A stretch of DNA of 64,000 nt. It comes from Diorhabda sublineata (taxonomy: Eukaryota > Arthropoda > Insecta > Coleoptera > Chrysomelidae). The stretch's first letter is position 1, and the number at the start of each line of letters is the position of its first letter. The notes beneath the pieces were generated by a model. That model searched no databases. It had not been told where the DNA came from and saw nothing but the letters and a program-made list of their open reading frames with translations. Position numbers and translations under genes: made by a program. Location: positions 31,600,488-31,664,487 of the forward strand of contig NC_079480.1 in NCBI RefSeq assembly GCF_026230105.1, given 5' to 3'. Below, piece by piece: positions 13,235 to 23,091 of the stretch.

Positions 13235-13375
13235 AATTTCGCGCTCTAGAAAGGGAAATTTGAGAGGTTAAGTTGGTAACACTTAGCGACAGAGAGATGT
13301 AAACACAATAAAAATAGAGATCATTTTGAAAAAGTTTTTTTTGAATTTATTCTGGCCATCCAAAAAAGAAGTTTA
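13235..13375 (-). repeat. Dispersed repeat, inverted relative to 5715-5875
   Basis: Contains gcgctctagaaagggaa, tttgagaggtta, gatgtaaacacaata and cgaattt/tgaatttattctgg-type blocks. These are the reverse complement of the segment near 5.8 kb. Confidence 0.7.
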
Positions 13376-13980
13376 CGATATATTCTCGAAAAATATATGA
13401 CATAACTCAAAATGGAAAAACTATCATTATTTATCTCAATGAATAATATTTTTATAATATAAGTTTTCTTTCCCATCACAATAATATATGGTTACGGTGT
13501 GTTATACCGGGTAATTGAAAAATCATAACCAATTATCTATACAAATCTTAATAAGTTTAATACTCTGTACAAAGTGAAAGAAATTTAAGAATCAAGATCT
13601 GTTGCGGGCAAAGCAATTAGTAGTACAATTCCTAGAAAATTATTCATTTTTTTTAAAATTCCTCACATCTGATACAGGGCGAATCAAAATATTTATACAT
13701 TATCTCGTGTTTTTCAAAAAAATAACCCTGTATTTTATATGAGTATCGAAAAGTATTTACGACATAGTTCTTTTTTTATCAAGCATTACCTATACCTAAA
13801 ATGATTTGCTTACTTTTTTATGCAAAACAATGATTATATCTAATCATTAAACTGACATTTTATCATTGCTGTTTGGTATTTTAGAGGTGGAGTTGCAAAT
13901 ACAAAGAAAAATTACAGGAACGAAACAATAAAAAATTATCCTAAATTCTATAGTAGACGTACACGTCTTGATTATCACAA
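13376..13980. other. AT-rich spacer, nothing recognised
   Basis: No coding frame or inverted repeat identified. Confidence 0.5.
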
Positions 13981-13984
13981 TAGG

Positions 13985-14240
13985 TGTTCGAAATGATCTC
14001 TAAAGATATCTATACAAGGTTTTAAACGAAAATTAGAAGTATAACTCCCCTTACGAAGCATTCCTATTGAAACAAATTCATTCCATATTTTCTCCATCAT
14101 AATAGTCCTTGTTGTTGAAGGTATTGTGTACCTTCAATCTAACTTTGACCCCAAAAAAATGAGTCCATTTCATTGAAATCTGGGGACCATGGTGGCCATT
14201 TATTAGACCATCGGTTCCGATCCATCTTCCAGGAAATAAT
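13985..14240 (-). pseudogene. Tc1/mariner-superfamily transposase C-terminal relic
   Basis: Read on the minus strand with frame changes, this gives FPGRWIGTDGLI, then WPPWSPDF..MDSFFWG, then TTRTIMMEKIWNEFVSIG, and ends CIDIFRDHFEHL. The order matches the C-terminal third of a widespread insect transposase family (xPGRWIGRxGPIxWPPRSPDLTPxDFFLWG ... HFEHL). This part carries the last catalytic Asp, in SPDF/SPDL. It is probably the same family as the relic at 16660-17130, which preserves the central part. Frameshifts make it dead. Confidence 0.75.
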
Positions 14241-14697
14241 TCATGCTAGATAAGAGTACAACACTACAGACGATGAGAGTAGTCGGAATGAAAATACTGA
14301 GAGTACAAAAGACAAAACTGTACACTACAAAATGCTGAATGAAGATTTTAAACAGCAAAGTCGAATACAACATAAAGGAAAGTAGGTGGGACAATGACGA
14401 AAATTCTGGAACAAAAATATAAATAAAATATATGAAAGTAGACTTACGAAAAAGAAGAAAAGAAAACTATAGAGAGGTTCACCTAAAAGATCGATGGTGA
14501 GAATGGTTTACCAGATGGCAATGAATAGGCAGTGGCCACGCATATTAGAAACAGAAACAAGAAGAGTTTAAATTACAATTAAAAATGTGGTGCATCACTA
14601 ACTTCGTGTAAATTTCTCCAAATAACTAAAATACGAAGTGATCTTAATATTAAATACATATTTAAAATTACACACTTAATTCTACAATATATTAATG
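14241..14697. other. Spacer, nothing recognised
   Basis: A stretch richer in purines (14400-14590) has broken frames on both strands and no recognised family. Confidence 0.5.
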
Positions 14698-14850
14698 TTC
14701 TTGATTTTAGGTCTTTTTTGTTGAGGGGAAAAACTACTTTCCTGGCTAATGCCTCGACGAATATTGAATTACAACTTCTCTAGAGATCGTGATGTAAATC
14801 GACCTTTTTGTCGATATTAACATCCCCAATGATTCGCAATTGCAAGGAGA

Positions 14851-14909
14851 GGGTGTAACTACTGACCAGTTTCGACGTTATTACGTCTCATCAGAGCAGT
14901 TTAACACCC
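14851..14909 (-). ncRNA. Type I hammerhead ribozyme
   Basis: Read on the minus strand from 14909 to 14851. Stem I 5' strand is gggtgttaaactgct and its partner is agtagttacaccc. The invariant core ctgatga (14888-14894) is followed by stem II gacgt/acgtc with loop aata. Then comes the core gaaa, a minimal stem III (A-U and C-G pairs closed by a UG loop), and a cleavage triplet gtc directly before the 3' strand of stem I. Every conserved core position of the hammerhead is present, including G10.1-C11.1, A15.1-U16.1 and C17. A two-pair stem III is typical of Penelope/retrozyme hammerheads, which are thought to work as dimers. Predicted cleavage is after the C opposite position 14864. Confidence 0.9.
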
Positions 14910-15254
14910 CTCGTTCGGGCTTGAGACCAGAACTGAAGACAACGTCAAAGAGCGTCTCACTTGGTACATTTCCTAGCGAACGGTAAGTGGCGCCATCCTC
15001 ACTTCCAGCTGCGAACCATTGGTCAGGTAGAAATTTAGCGCAGTCGCCGGTAAACTTTCCATGATAAATGAGAGTAAATAAAGGATTTCTACTATTCATC
15101 TTTTAAATAATTTCGAAAATGAATATTTCGAAAATGTATTCCGTCGTTTTTAAAAGGAGAAAACAAGTACTCTCTTGGCTAATGCCTCGAAGAAGCGTGA
15201 TGTAAATCGATTTTTTTGTCGATATTAACATCCTCAATGGTTCTGCAATTCCAA

Positions 15255-15305
15255 GGACCTGCTCTGATGAGACGTAATAACGTCAGTAGTTACACCCTGT
15301 CCTTG
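15255..15305 (+). ncRNA. Dead hammerhead copy (core deleted)
   Basis: On the plus strand ctgctctgatga (core at 15264-15270) and stem II gacgt-aata-acgtc match the ribozyme at 14851-14909. However, the ten bases corresponding to gaaactggtc are missing, so acgtc runs directly into agtagttacaccctg. Loss of GAAA and of the cleavage triplet should abolish activity. Confidence 0.8.
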
Positions 15306-15496
15306 CTATTTCGAGCATTTGGGGATTTTAATGTCGACAAAAAGGTCGATTTATATCACGCTATTCAGAGGGGTTGTAACTCAATATTCGTCGAGGCAGT
15401 AGCCAGGAAAGTAGTTGTTTTCTCCTCTGAAGAACGGCGGAATACATTTTCGAAAGATTGATTTTCGAAATTATTTCTGAGGTGAATAGTAGAAAT

Positions 15497-15499
<3 letters not shown>

Positions 15500-15532
<33 letters not shown>
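15500..15532. repeat. (TA)n microsatellite
   Basis: About 16 uninterrupted TA units. Confidence 0.95.
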
Positions 15533-15535
<3 letters not shown>

Positions 15536-16160
15536 GATTTTTCCCTCGAAGGTGAATAAAGACGTGCGTCGTGTCGTTATTATCGCCAACAAGTTTTCGA
15601 CTCGAGATTGATTATTTAATACCGACAAAAACTCTTTCGCATCGTTAATAAAGGTTTAAGCGTAATCCTATCAATTACATCCTTAGCAACCTCTTCAAAA
15701 TAATCCTAGTGAACAAACCTTTTCAAGTACCTGTCATTCATTCATTCAATTACTTCCAAATGAAATGTCGCCAATGGAAACAAAAAAGCGAAAGATTATT
15801 GAAAAAGGGCTAGGTTACATTCAAAGTTCTTTCAATTATGAAATTAGCTATTTGTTCCTAAATATGCAGTCATCAATTACAATCAATCAACGGAATGTCA
15901 ACAAGGCTTTGTGCCTTAAACAGGTATAATATAACCATTGTGATGTAAGGACCTCTCTAATATTTTACGCGTCTCGATTATGAATAATAAACGGCTTTTT
16001 TCAATTTAGTTAGAAACTTGTTTTTGCATCTTAACTTTTTGTCAACTCTATTTTTATTTGATGCTTTATTATAACATGCAGAAGTTAAAGTCAAAAGTAT
16101 ATTCAGAAGTCAACAATATATTTCTACGACCAATATTTGACCGATGTAGGTTCATAACTG
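15533..16160. other. Spacer, nothing recognised
   Basis: No domain-bearing frame. Codon use and base composition are those of the AT-rich background. Confidence 0.5.
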
Positions 16161-16490
16161 ATTTTTTTTGGAATATCTTCAGTGGTGTCCCCTGTAAATC
16201 CAAGTGGGCGTCATGAGGGAGCCGCCATTTTGAGAAAACCTGTTTTATCAACTATCTCGCGAACCACGTATCGTACGACAAAAATATTATCATTGTTACA
16301 GATAATAATATTCGCCATCTTCTCTATTTTAACCTTTGTTATTTCAAAATAATTTTCACTATTTTTGTCGTACGATGTGCGGTTCGCGAGATAATCGGTG
16401 AAATGTGTTCACTCAAAATGGCGCCCCCCATGACGCCCACTTGGATTTATATTCAGGGGACACCCATGAACATATTCCAAAAAAAATGCG
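16161..16490. mobile_element. MITE with TIRs of about 120 bp
   Basis: The left arm (attttttttggaatat ... tgtcccctg ... aatccaagtgggcgtcatg ... gccattttgag ... tatctcgcgaacc ... cgtacgacaaaaata) is repeated inverted from about 16360 to 16488. The loop is about 100 bp and no protein is encoded. It lies 170 bp upstream of a transposase relic, but the two have no visible shared termini. Confidence 0.85.
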
Positions 16491-16659
16491 TTCGCTGGTC
16501 CACATGCATTGTTTAGCCCAATTGCAATGTAATTATTGGAAAATTTCCGACTTGATAACAGTGATGGGCTGCATAATTTATTATAAAAAAAATCATCCAA
16601 TTACTCACACAACTCATTCACAGTGAAGACAACCTTGAATTTAGTTTGTGAACGCACCT

Positions 16660-17130
16660 TTTCACTTAACTCCGATTTTCGGTCGTGATTCTCGACCTAG
16701 TAGACAGGCAGTAACAAGTTTGGTGAAAAAATTTGAGTCTACATATTTGTTGTATAATGTTGCCGTGCCAGTGAGACTACGGGTTGGTCGAAGTGTCGAA
16801 AATATCGCTGCCGTTGAAACTTCCATTGCAAATGATCCAAATCAGTCAATTCCACGGCCTTCTCAACAGTTGGGCATCGCCAAGACCAATTTATGGCGAA
16901 ATTTGGGTAAGGATCTTACTTCACAACCATACAAGATCAGACTCACTCAAGAATTGAAGCTGATGGACCAGTCGAAGCGACGTACGTTCTCCGATTGGGC
17001 TCTGGAAAAGATGCGCCAAGATGATCAATTTAATCGCAAAATCATCTTCAGTGACGAAGCTCATTTTTGGCTCAATGGTTTTGTTAATAAACAAAATATG
17101 TTGTCAAGTTCTTATTGGAAAACCCCTTAT
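16660..17130 (+). pseudogene. Tc1/mariner-superfamily transposase relic, N-terminal and central part
   Basis: One long frame carries FGRDSRPSRQAVTSLVKKFE (helix-turn-helix), ENIAAVETSIANDPNQS, then RPSQQLGIAKTNLWRNLGKD (second helix-turn-helix). It continues PYKIRLTQELKLMD and ends with the first catalytic block IIFSDEAHFWLNGFVNKQN. This is the standard order of a common insect transposase family. The linker between the two helix-turn-helix units is scrambled (a frame change near 16740-16790). Homology stops just after NKQN, so the second and third catalytic residues are absent and the copy cannot be active. The relic at 13985-14240 could represent the missing end of the same family. Confidence 0.85.
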
Positions 17131-17435
17131 ATGTCTGCATTCTCGTTTGTTTCATTACCAAAGCTACTTACTTAGAAATAGTCTCTGATTTGACTACTGA
17201 ATGTTTTATTTTTCTAAGGGAAAAATCGTATAACGTATAAAATTTTCTCAGAAAAATGCAACAAATTTCGTTGCTGTGTATAACCAAATTGAAAACTCCA
17301 TTTTCAAATGATGAACAAGCTCAAACTGAGATTACAAAATTTTTATTATGCCTGCTCAATTTCACGTCCTCTAGCACTCCTCTCCTTAGACTTTTAATCG
17401 CTTACCTCAGATCATTCTAATATTTGTTCTATTGA
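17131..17435. other. Spacer, nothing recognised
   Basis: AT-rich sequence between two TE relics; no feature identified. Confidence 0.5.
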
Positions 17436-17439
17436 GAGA

Positions 17440-18078
17440 ATGATCAGCACCTGCTACAACAAACATCAAATCGTGTGGCCAAGTATCACCAAGTTATTCA
17501 AACAAAGCAACATTTCTGGTAAAGCCTCCATTCTGAACAGCAATACGGAAGCAGTTAGGAAGCTAGTCATCAAAGGATTGGTTGTAAACATCCCCGCATC
17601 GGAAGTTGAAATAGAGCTGAGGGAAAATAGTTAAAAACCAAAACCAAAAGTATGGCAATTGACGAGCCGTACACACCGACAACAGCCGAAAATTATTACC
17701 AATATTCATGGTAATAATAGAGCCTACAGGAAAGCAATCATACAAGAAGCTTTATCTATGCCACCGAAAAATAAGTGTGGTTGTACAAAAAAGGCTCGAC
17801 GGACCTATACAATGTTACAGATTCCAAGGATATCACCATGGGCAAAGGACGTGCACAGCTTAAGATACGCAAGAGCGCAGAGGGCGGCGGAATGCACCCT
17901 CAGCAGGACAGAAAAACCAAAATTTAAGAAGTGCGGATTAGACCACTCGACGAACTTCAGGAGGTGCTCGAATAACCCAGAAAAAACAGCCACGAACACC
18001 AATCAAGCAGGAGGCAGCTACGCACTAGCTGCCAAGAAAATGCCATCTTCAGCAGGATTTGAAAGTCAGTTTAAATAA
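17440..18078 (+). pseudogene. Non-LTR retrotransposon gag-like ORF1 relic
   Basis: The first part reads EAVRKLVIKGLVVNIPASEVEIELRE-like, matching the RKLIIKGLPxxTPxxEVxxEL motif of Jockey-type ORF1 proteins. After frame changes, QCYRFQGYHHGQRTC and KCGLDHSTNFRRC follow, corresponding to degraded CCHC zinc knuckles (CxxCQxYGHxxxxC). The family's ORF1 binds element RNA. Some cysteines are replaced and stops interrupt the frame, so this is a pseudogene. The reverse transcriptase ORF is not found downstream. Confidence 0.75.
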
Positions 18079-18084
18079 TGAAAT

Positions 18085-18719
18085 AATTGTTAGTTCTAAC
18101 AGTAATTAATAAATTATTCTTTGAAACTTGAATAGTTAAGTAAAGGTTTTACATAAGTACTTTTCATAAGTGATATATGGAGGTTATAAAAAATGTGATG
18201 TTTCCTAAAGTCAACGAGTGACTTGAAGTGTCACATTTAAAAAGTGGAATCAGATAAAATAATTATTGAAGAGTGAAAAATGATACATCCGGGATTTATT
18301 GAAGTCCAAACAGGATGTTTATTTTTGTGCATCTGAAGCGTTTTTATATCCTGATTATTCTTATGACTTACTGGCATTCATGATGACTTTATATTTTGTA
18401 TCTAATCAAGATTTTACATTGGATGAGGTTAAATGAGGAGAACCATTGAAATGATCTTTGCAATACTATACTAACATTTCATCCTTGGTTTCTCATGTGT
18501 CTAAATTCTATTCTGGTTACCTTCACACTTAATACAATACATATAGAACGAATTTTTAATTTTTTCCATGTTTTTTATCGATATTATACCCTATAAAGTA
18601 ACTGTAAACAAATACTGGACGTGGTAATTGACGTCATCCAAAGCCCGATGAAAATAACGGCGTTCAAAACAAGCCAAATTTAACCGATAATTTGAATGTT
18701 ATTTTGAACATTATATCAA
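18085..18719. other. Spacer, nothing recognised
   Basis: AT-rich; no coding frame or paired repeat seen. Confidence 0.5.
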
Positions 18720-18751
18720 CTTTTTTTGGTAATTATACACTTTCACGGACA

Positions 18752-20035
18752 CCTAGAAAATCGAAAAATGGATGGATTTTAATGATCTTGGTCTCAAAAT
18801 GTTCCATTTTAGGGCGGATTTATAAAAAAAATTAGTAGAAATAGCCGGAATGAAAATTTCTCATAGTTTTACTGTTTTAAATCGTAAAAAAAAACGGTTT
18901 TGCAAAATAATCCTTTACAAAAAATTATGGTAATTATACACTTTCGCGGTCACCTGGTTTTTTGGTTAGGTTAGGTTAGGTTAGGTTGGCTCTAGAAAAT
19001 CGAAAAATGGATGGATTTTAATGATCTTGGTCTCAAAATGTTCCATTTTAGGGCGGATTTATAAAAAAAATTAGTAGAAATAGCTGGAATGAAAATTTCT
19101 TATAGTTTTACTGTTTTAAATCGTAAAAAAAACGGTTTTGCAAAATAATCCTTTACAAAAAATTATGGTAATTATACACTTTCGCGGTCACCTGGTTTTT
19201 TGGTTAGGTTAGGTTAGGTTAGGTTAGGTTAGGTTGGCTCTAGAAAATCGAAAAATGGATGGATTTTAATGATCTTGGTCTCAAAATGTTCCATTTTAGG
19301 GCGGATTTATAAAAAAAATTAGTAGAAATAGCTGGAATGAAAATTTCTCATAGTTTTACTGTTTTAAATCGTAAAAAAAACGGTTTTGCAAAATAATCCT
19401 TTACAAAAAATTATGGTAATTATACACTTTCGCGGTCACCTGGTTTTTTGGTTAGGTTAGGTTAGGTTAGGTTAGGTTAGGTTGGCTCTAGAAAATCGAA
19501 AAATGGATGGATTTTAATGATCTTGGTCTCAAAATGTTCCATTTTAGGGCGGATTTATAAAAAAAATTAGTAGAAATAGCTGGAATGAAAATTTCTCATA
19601 GTTTTACTGTTTTAAATCGTAAAAAAAACGGTTTTGCAAAATAATCCTTTACAAAAAATTATGGTAATTATACACTTTCGCGGTCACCTGGTTTTTTGGT
19701 TAGGTTAGGTTAGGTTAGGTTGGCTCTAGAAAATCGAAAAATGAATGGATTTTAATGATCTTGGTCTCAAAATGTTCCATTTTAGGGCGGATTTATAAAA
19801 AAAATTAGTAGAAATAGCTGGAATGAAAATTTCTCATAGTTTTACTGTTTTAAATCGTAAAAAAAACGGTTTTGCAAAATAATCCTTTACAAAAAATTAT
19901 GGTAATTATACACTTTCGCGGTCACCTGGTTTTTTGGTTAGGTTAGGTTAGGTTAGGTTGGCTCTAGAAAATCGAAAAATGAATGGATTTTAATGATCTT
20001 GGTCTCAAAATGTTCCATTTTACGGCGGATTTATA
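18752..20035 (+). repeat. Six tandem units of 238-248 bp, five with a TTAGG tract
   Basis: Units begin at ctagaaaatcg in positions 18752, 18991, 19239, 19487, 19725 and 19963, giving periods 239, 248, 248, 238 and 238. Five of the six units are preceded by a TTAGG tract of 4, 6, 6, 4 and 4 copies. The two-copy difference (10 bp) accounts exactly for the length change. The first unit, the inverted right arm and the related element near 62.4 kb all lack the tract. Other differences between units are single substitutions. Confidence 0.95.
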
Positions 20036-20515
20036 TAAAAAATACGAAAATTAAAAAAAATAATGACTTTAAATGCAAAAAAAATGACTTTCTACATATA
20101 ATCCTTCGTAACTGTTTCTGACGTCGTGGAATCAAGTTCGTATATTTTTTTTCGCAATTTACATAAAAAAATGAATATTTTGAAAAAAAAGTTTTTCTAC
20201 TATTTAAGGTTTAAAACTATTAAAAACCGCAAATTCAGTCACTACCCCCGTGTTTTTCATAAATTCGTCGTAAAATGGAACATTTTGAGACCAAAATTAT
20301 AAAATTTATCTATTTTTCGATTTTTAATGGTCCAAAAACTATTAACATTGAAGAATATAGTACGAAACTATTCACGAAAATTGATTGTTTTTCATCGATT
20401 TCATTTGAAGCTATAAAAACTGAAAAAATCATTCTTTTTGGATTTTTTTTAAATTGATTATTAATTTATGTAGAATACAAAAAAATATAAGAACTTTATC
20501 TGATAATGAGATAAT
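20036..20515. other. Centre of the foldback element
   Basis: AT-rich central part between the tandem array and the right arm. About 20260-20330 (cgtaaaatggaacattttga ... tatttttcgattttt) is an inverted, decayed unit fragment. No protein of note. Confidence 0.6.
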
Positions 20516-20927
20516 TTTTTGTAAAGGATTATTTTGCAAAACCGTTTTTTTTACGATTTAAAACAGTAAAACTATGAGAAATTTTCATTCCAGCTATTTC
20601 TACTAATTTTTTTTATAAATCCGCCGTAAAATGGAACATTTTGAGACCGAGATCATTAACATCCATCCATTTTTCGATTTTCTAGAGCCAAAAAACCAGG
20701 TGACCGTGAAAGTGTATAATTACCCTTTTTTTAGTTAAAGCTATATGTATTATTAAATTAAATGATTATTCTGGGGTTTACTTTTGAGAATTAAAGAGTG
20801 ATAAAATAATTAAGCATTTGTAATCCATAGGCGTATTATTTTTTTTCATATACAGTAGACATAATGATTTGATATTCATTTTTGGTTGTAGAGTTAATTT
20901 TCCAAATCCGTTGATTCTCTTATTATA

Positions 20928-21383
20928 CAGGGTCTTTCTATATTCGACCAACAACGCTCTACAACAGAGATATCTCAATAAATGACTCATTTTGATATAG
21001 GAATACGAACCGTTACGGGGTCTAGTAGCTGAGATATAGGGTGTTAAAAATTTTAAATCAAAATAAAAAATTTGTCATATATCAACAACGCATTTAAATT
21101 TTTTTTTTCAAATTTGAAGACCAATATGTTCTTGAATAAAGTAATATTTTGACAAACAAACTTTGGAAAAAATTAAACCAGTGGCGCGCTGTCAAGGTTG
21201 TTTGGTCACCAAATTTGAAAAAAATTTAAAGGCCTTCTTGATTTATGGCATTGATTTAGATTTGAACACCCTATATCTCAGCAATTAGGCCCCGTAACGG
21301 TTCGTATTCCTATATGAAAATAAACTATTTATTGAGATCTCTCTGTGGTAAAGTGTAGTCGCTCGAATATAGAAACACCCAAT
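20928..21383. mobile_element. MITE with TIRs of about 125 bp
   Basis: The left end acaggg(t)ctttctatattcg, followed by gagatatctcaataaatga, gatataggaatacgaacc, gttacgggg and ctgagatatagggtgtt, is repeated inverted at the right, ending gaatatagaaacaccc. The arms enclose about 220 bp. A second copy of the family, split by another element, lies at 46038-48060. Confidence 0.85.
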
Positions 21384-23091
21384 TTGTAATAGAACCGAGA
21401 AGGTAAAATTAAAATTGTTATTTAAAATTGGGTCCCGACTTATTTATTTTGAATTGTCATTAGAATAAATTAGTCATTAAAAAAAGTATATTCCCATATC
21501 TAATTATATTATTAACTGTACATAACTGCAACATAATAATATGCGGTTGAAATCACAAGTCCCTTTTGAAAAATTCTTTTTTATCAATTCATTCATTTCA
21601 CGAACACAATAGGAGTACAATCAAATATCAGTTGGAGTGTACCTCGACAATATTACAAATGTTATTATAACGGATATCTTTTTAAAATAATTGCCGACTA
21701 AAGGGATGCTAACCCTTTAGTATGTTGCCCTTATTGGTTGGGTCACAACAAAAGCCTTTTAATCATCACTTAGGGGTGGGACTTAACTAAATGGGATAAT
21801 AGACGGTAGGTTTTACATAATACTAACAAGGTTGAAAAAAATATAATGCAATTTGTCTATTTTGAGAGTTCTTTGTACGAGAATAAACTATAACTGATCA
21901 TAATAGCTTGGTTTTAAGTCCGATTCTCGCAAATCATTTTTTATTTTCGATTGATTTATATCAACACATTTCATATACTTATCTGTATCATATGTTTCAA
22001 CCACTTAACTTGAACATATGATTGGAATTATAGGTACCCTATTTGGAGAGTAGAGTACCTATACGTAGAGTAATAAATGCTCATCATAAATGCAAAACCC
22101 TGAAATTTTTAGTACGGTACTTTTCGTCCAAAATTTGGAATATTCAAATATGCCAATGATAAATAAGTAACCGGACAGAGATATATTTTTCTCATAATTG
22201 ACTAAAATGTAAGCGGTTACCTAGATCACATCCGAATGGCCATCCTTTTCTTTCCAAAATTGAAGGATATCTTTATTTCTCTCTCTATTTTAATACTTTC
22301 ACACCAACCTCTAAATCTCCCCAAAAGTAAAAATCAGTTGCAATGGGTTTTTCGTAATTAATATAATAAAATATTATTATTGCTTTTTTATTTATACAGT
22401 TATTTTTATTTAATTATTTACAAATACGAGTATATACATGAAAGCTAAAATTTATTCAATGGTAGGAATTTTGTTTTCAAAGTAAAATAAGTGGATTCTG
22501 CGAACACATACTTGTTAGATCATCCACATTCACTGAAGTGTACTGATATTTTAATTGCACCATATACATTTGAAGCCATGGCTTTCTCGTTAACAGAGAG
22601 TGCATGCGTCTTCACTTTATGTATTGGAGTATAATTTTCAAAGGTCGACATATTCAATATTCACTAAAGTTTTGTAAACGTTTCTGTGACAAACACTGCG
22701 CTAGAAATGCAGTTGTGTATTGAGAGTTTTCTTTTATAGGACTTTTTCTTAAACTTGTCAATAACCATTTAAGTATACCTCATATTTTAATCTTTTATCA
22801 TTTTTCCCAGAAAACATTTTACAAATCGTTTTCAAATTAACCTGTCTAGTACAGGTATATACTATAAAGGGCGTGAAATATTTACGTGTCAACATCATTC
22901 TTTTCTTAAAATACCCCGAAGAAATTGTTTCAGCCGATAAGTAAACATAGTTGGAAATGATAAAATGTTCTTAAATGTGACTACGGCTATGGTGGCCAGG
23001 AGAGAGATTGATTTATTACTCTACACTCTTTCTCAATGGAGTATAATTCATCAAATTCTGTACAAACAGAAGTATTTATAGAAATAGATAA
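21384..23091. other. Spacer with a GC-richer block and a short hairpin
   Basis: About 21660-21830 is less AT-rich than its surroundings and carries ctaaaggg-atgctaa-ccctttag (21700-21722), a perfect 8-bp inverted repeat with a 7-nt loop. Lying about 5 kb upstream of the homeobox gene, it could be regulatory, but that is inference from composition and position only. Elsewhere nothing is recognised. Confidence 0.4.

Larger units (their letters stand above)
14698..15465. mobile_element. Hammerhead-bearing repeat with inverted halves (Penelope pLTR- or retrozyme-like)
   Basis: The left half (about 14725-14910) contains ctttcctggctaatgcctcg, gacctttttgtcgatatta, aacatccccaatg and a hammerhead ribozyme. 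The right half (about 15250-15435) is its reverse complement with substitutions, and a further direct partial copy starts near 15150. The middle (14910-15110) is unique, GC-richer and open on the minus strand for 72 codons without a recognised domain. Paired or inverted hammerhead-containing end repeats are known from Penelope-like elements, and hammerhead pairs from retrozymes. No reverse transcriptase is present here. Confidence 0.7.
18728..20724. mobile_element. Foldback element with TTAGG-bearing tandem units
   Basis: The termini ggtaattatacactttc and gaaagtgtataattacc are inverted. The same eight bases, ctttttt plus t, flank both sides (18720-18727 and 20725-20732), suggesting an 8-bp target duplication, although low complexity weakens this. 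The left side holds six tandem units and the right side (about 20516-20724) one inverted unit. No transposase is encoded, so it must be mobilised in trans. A relative with the same terminal ggtaatt and the internal block ttttttggctctagaaaatcg sits at 62379-63699. Superfamily not assigned. Confidence 0.85.

Noticed and set aside
18965..19962. TTAGG tracts as evidence of a chromosome end
   Set aside because: The tracts are only 4-6 copies long, embedded inside units of a transposable element and flanked by ordinary sequence on both sides, so this is not a telomere.
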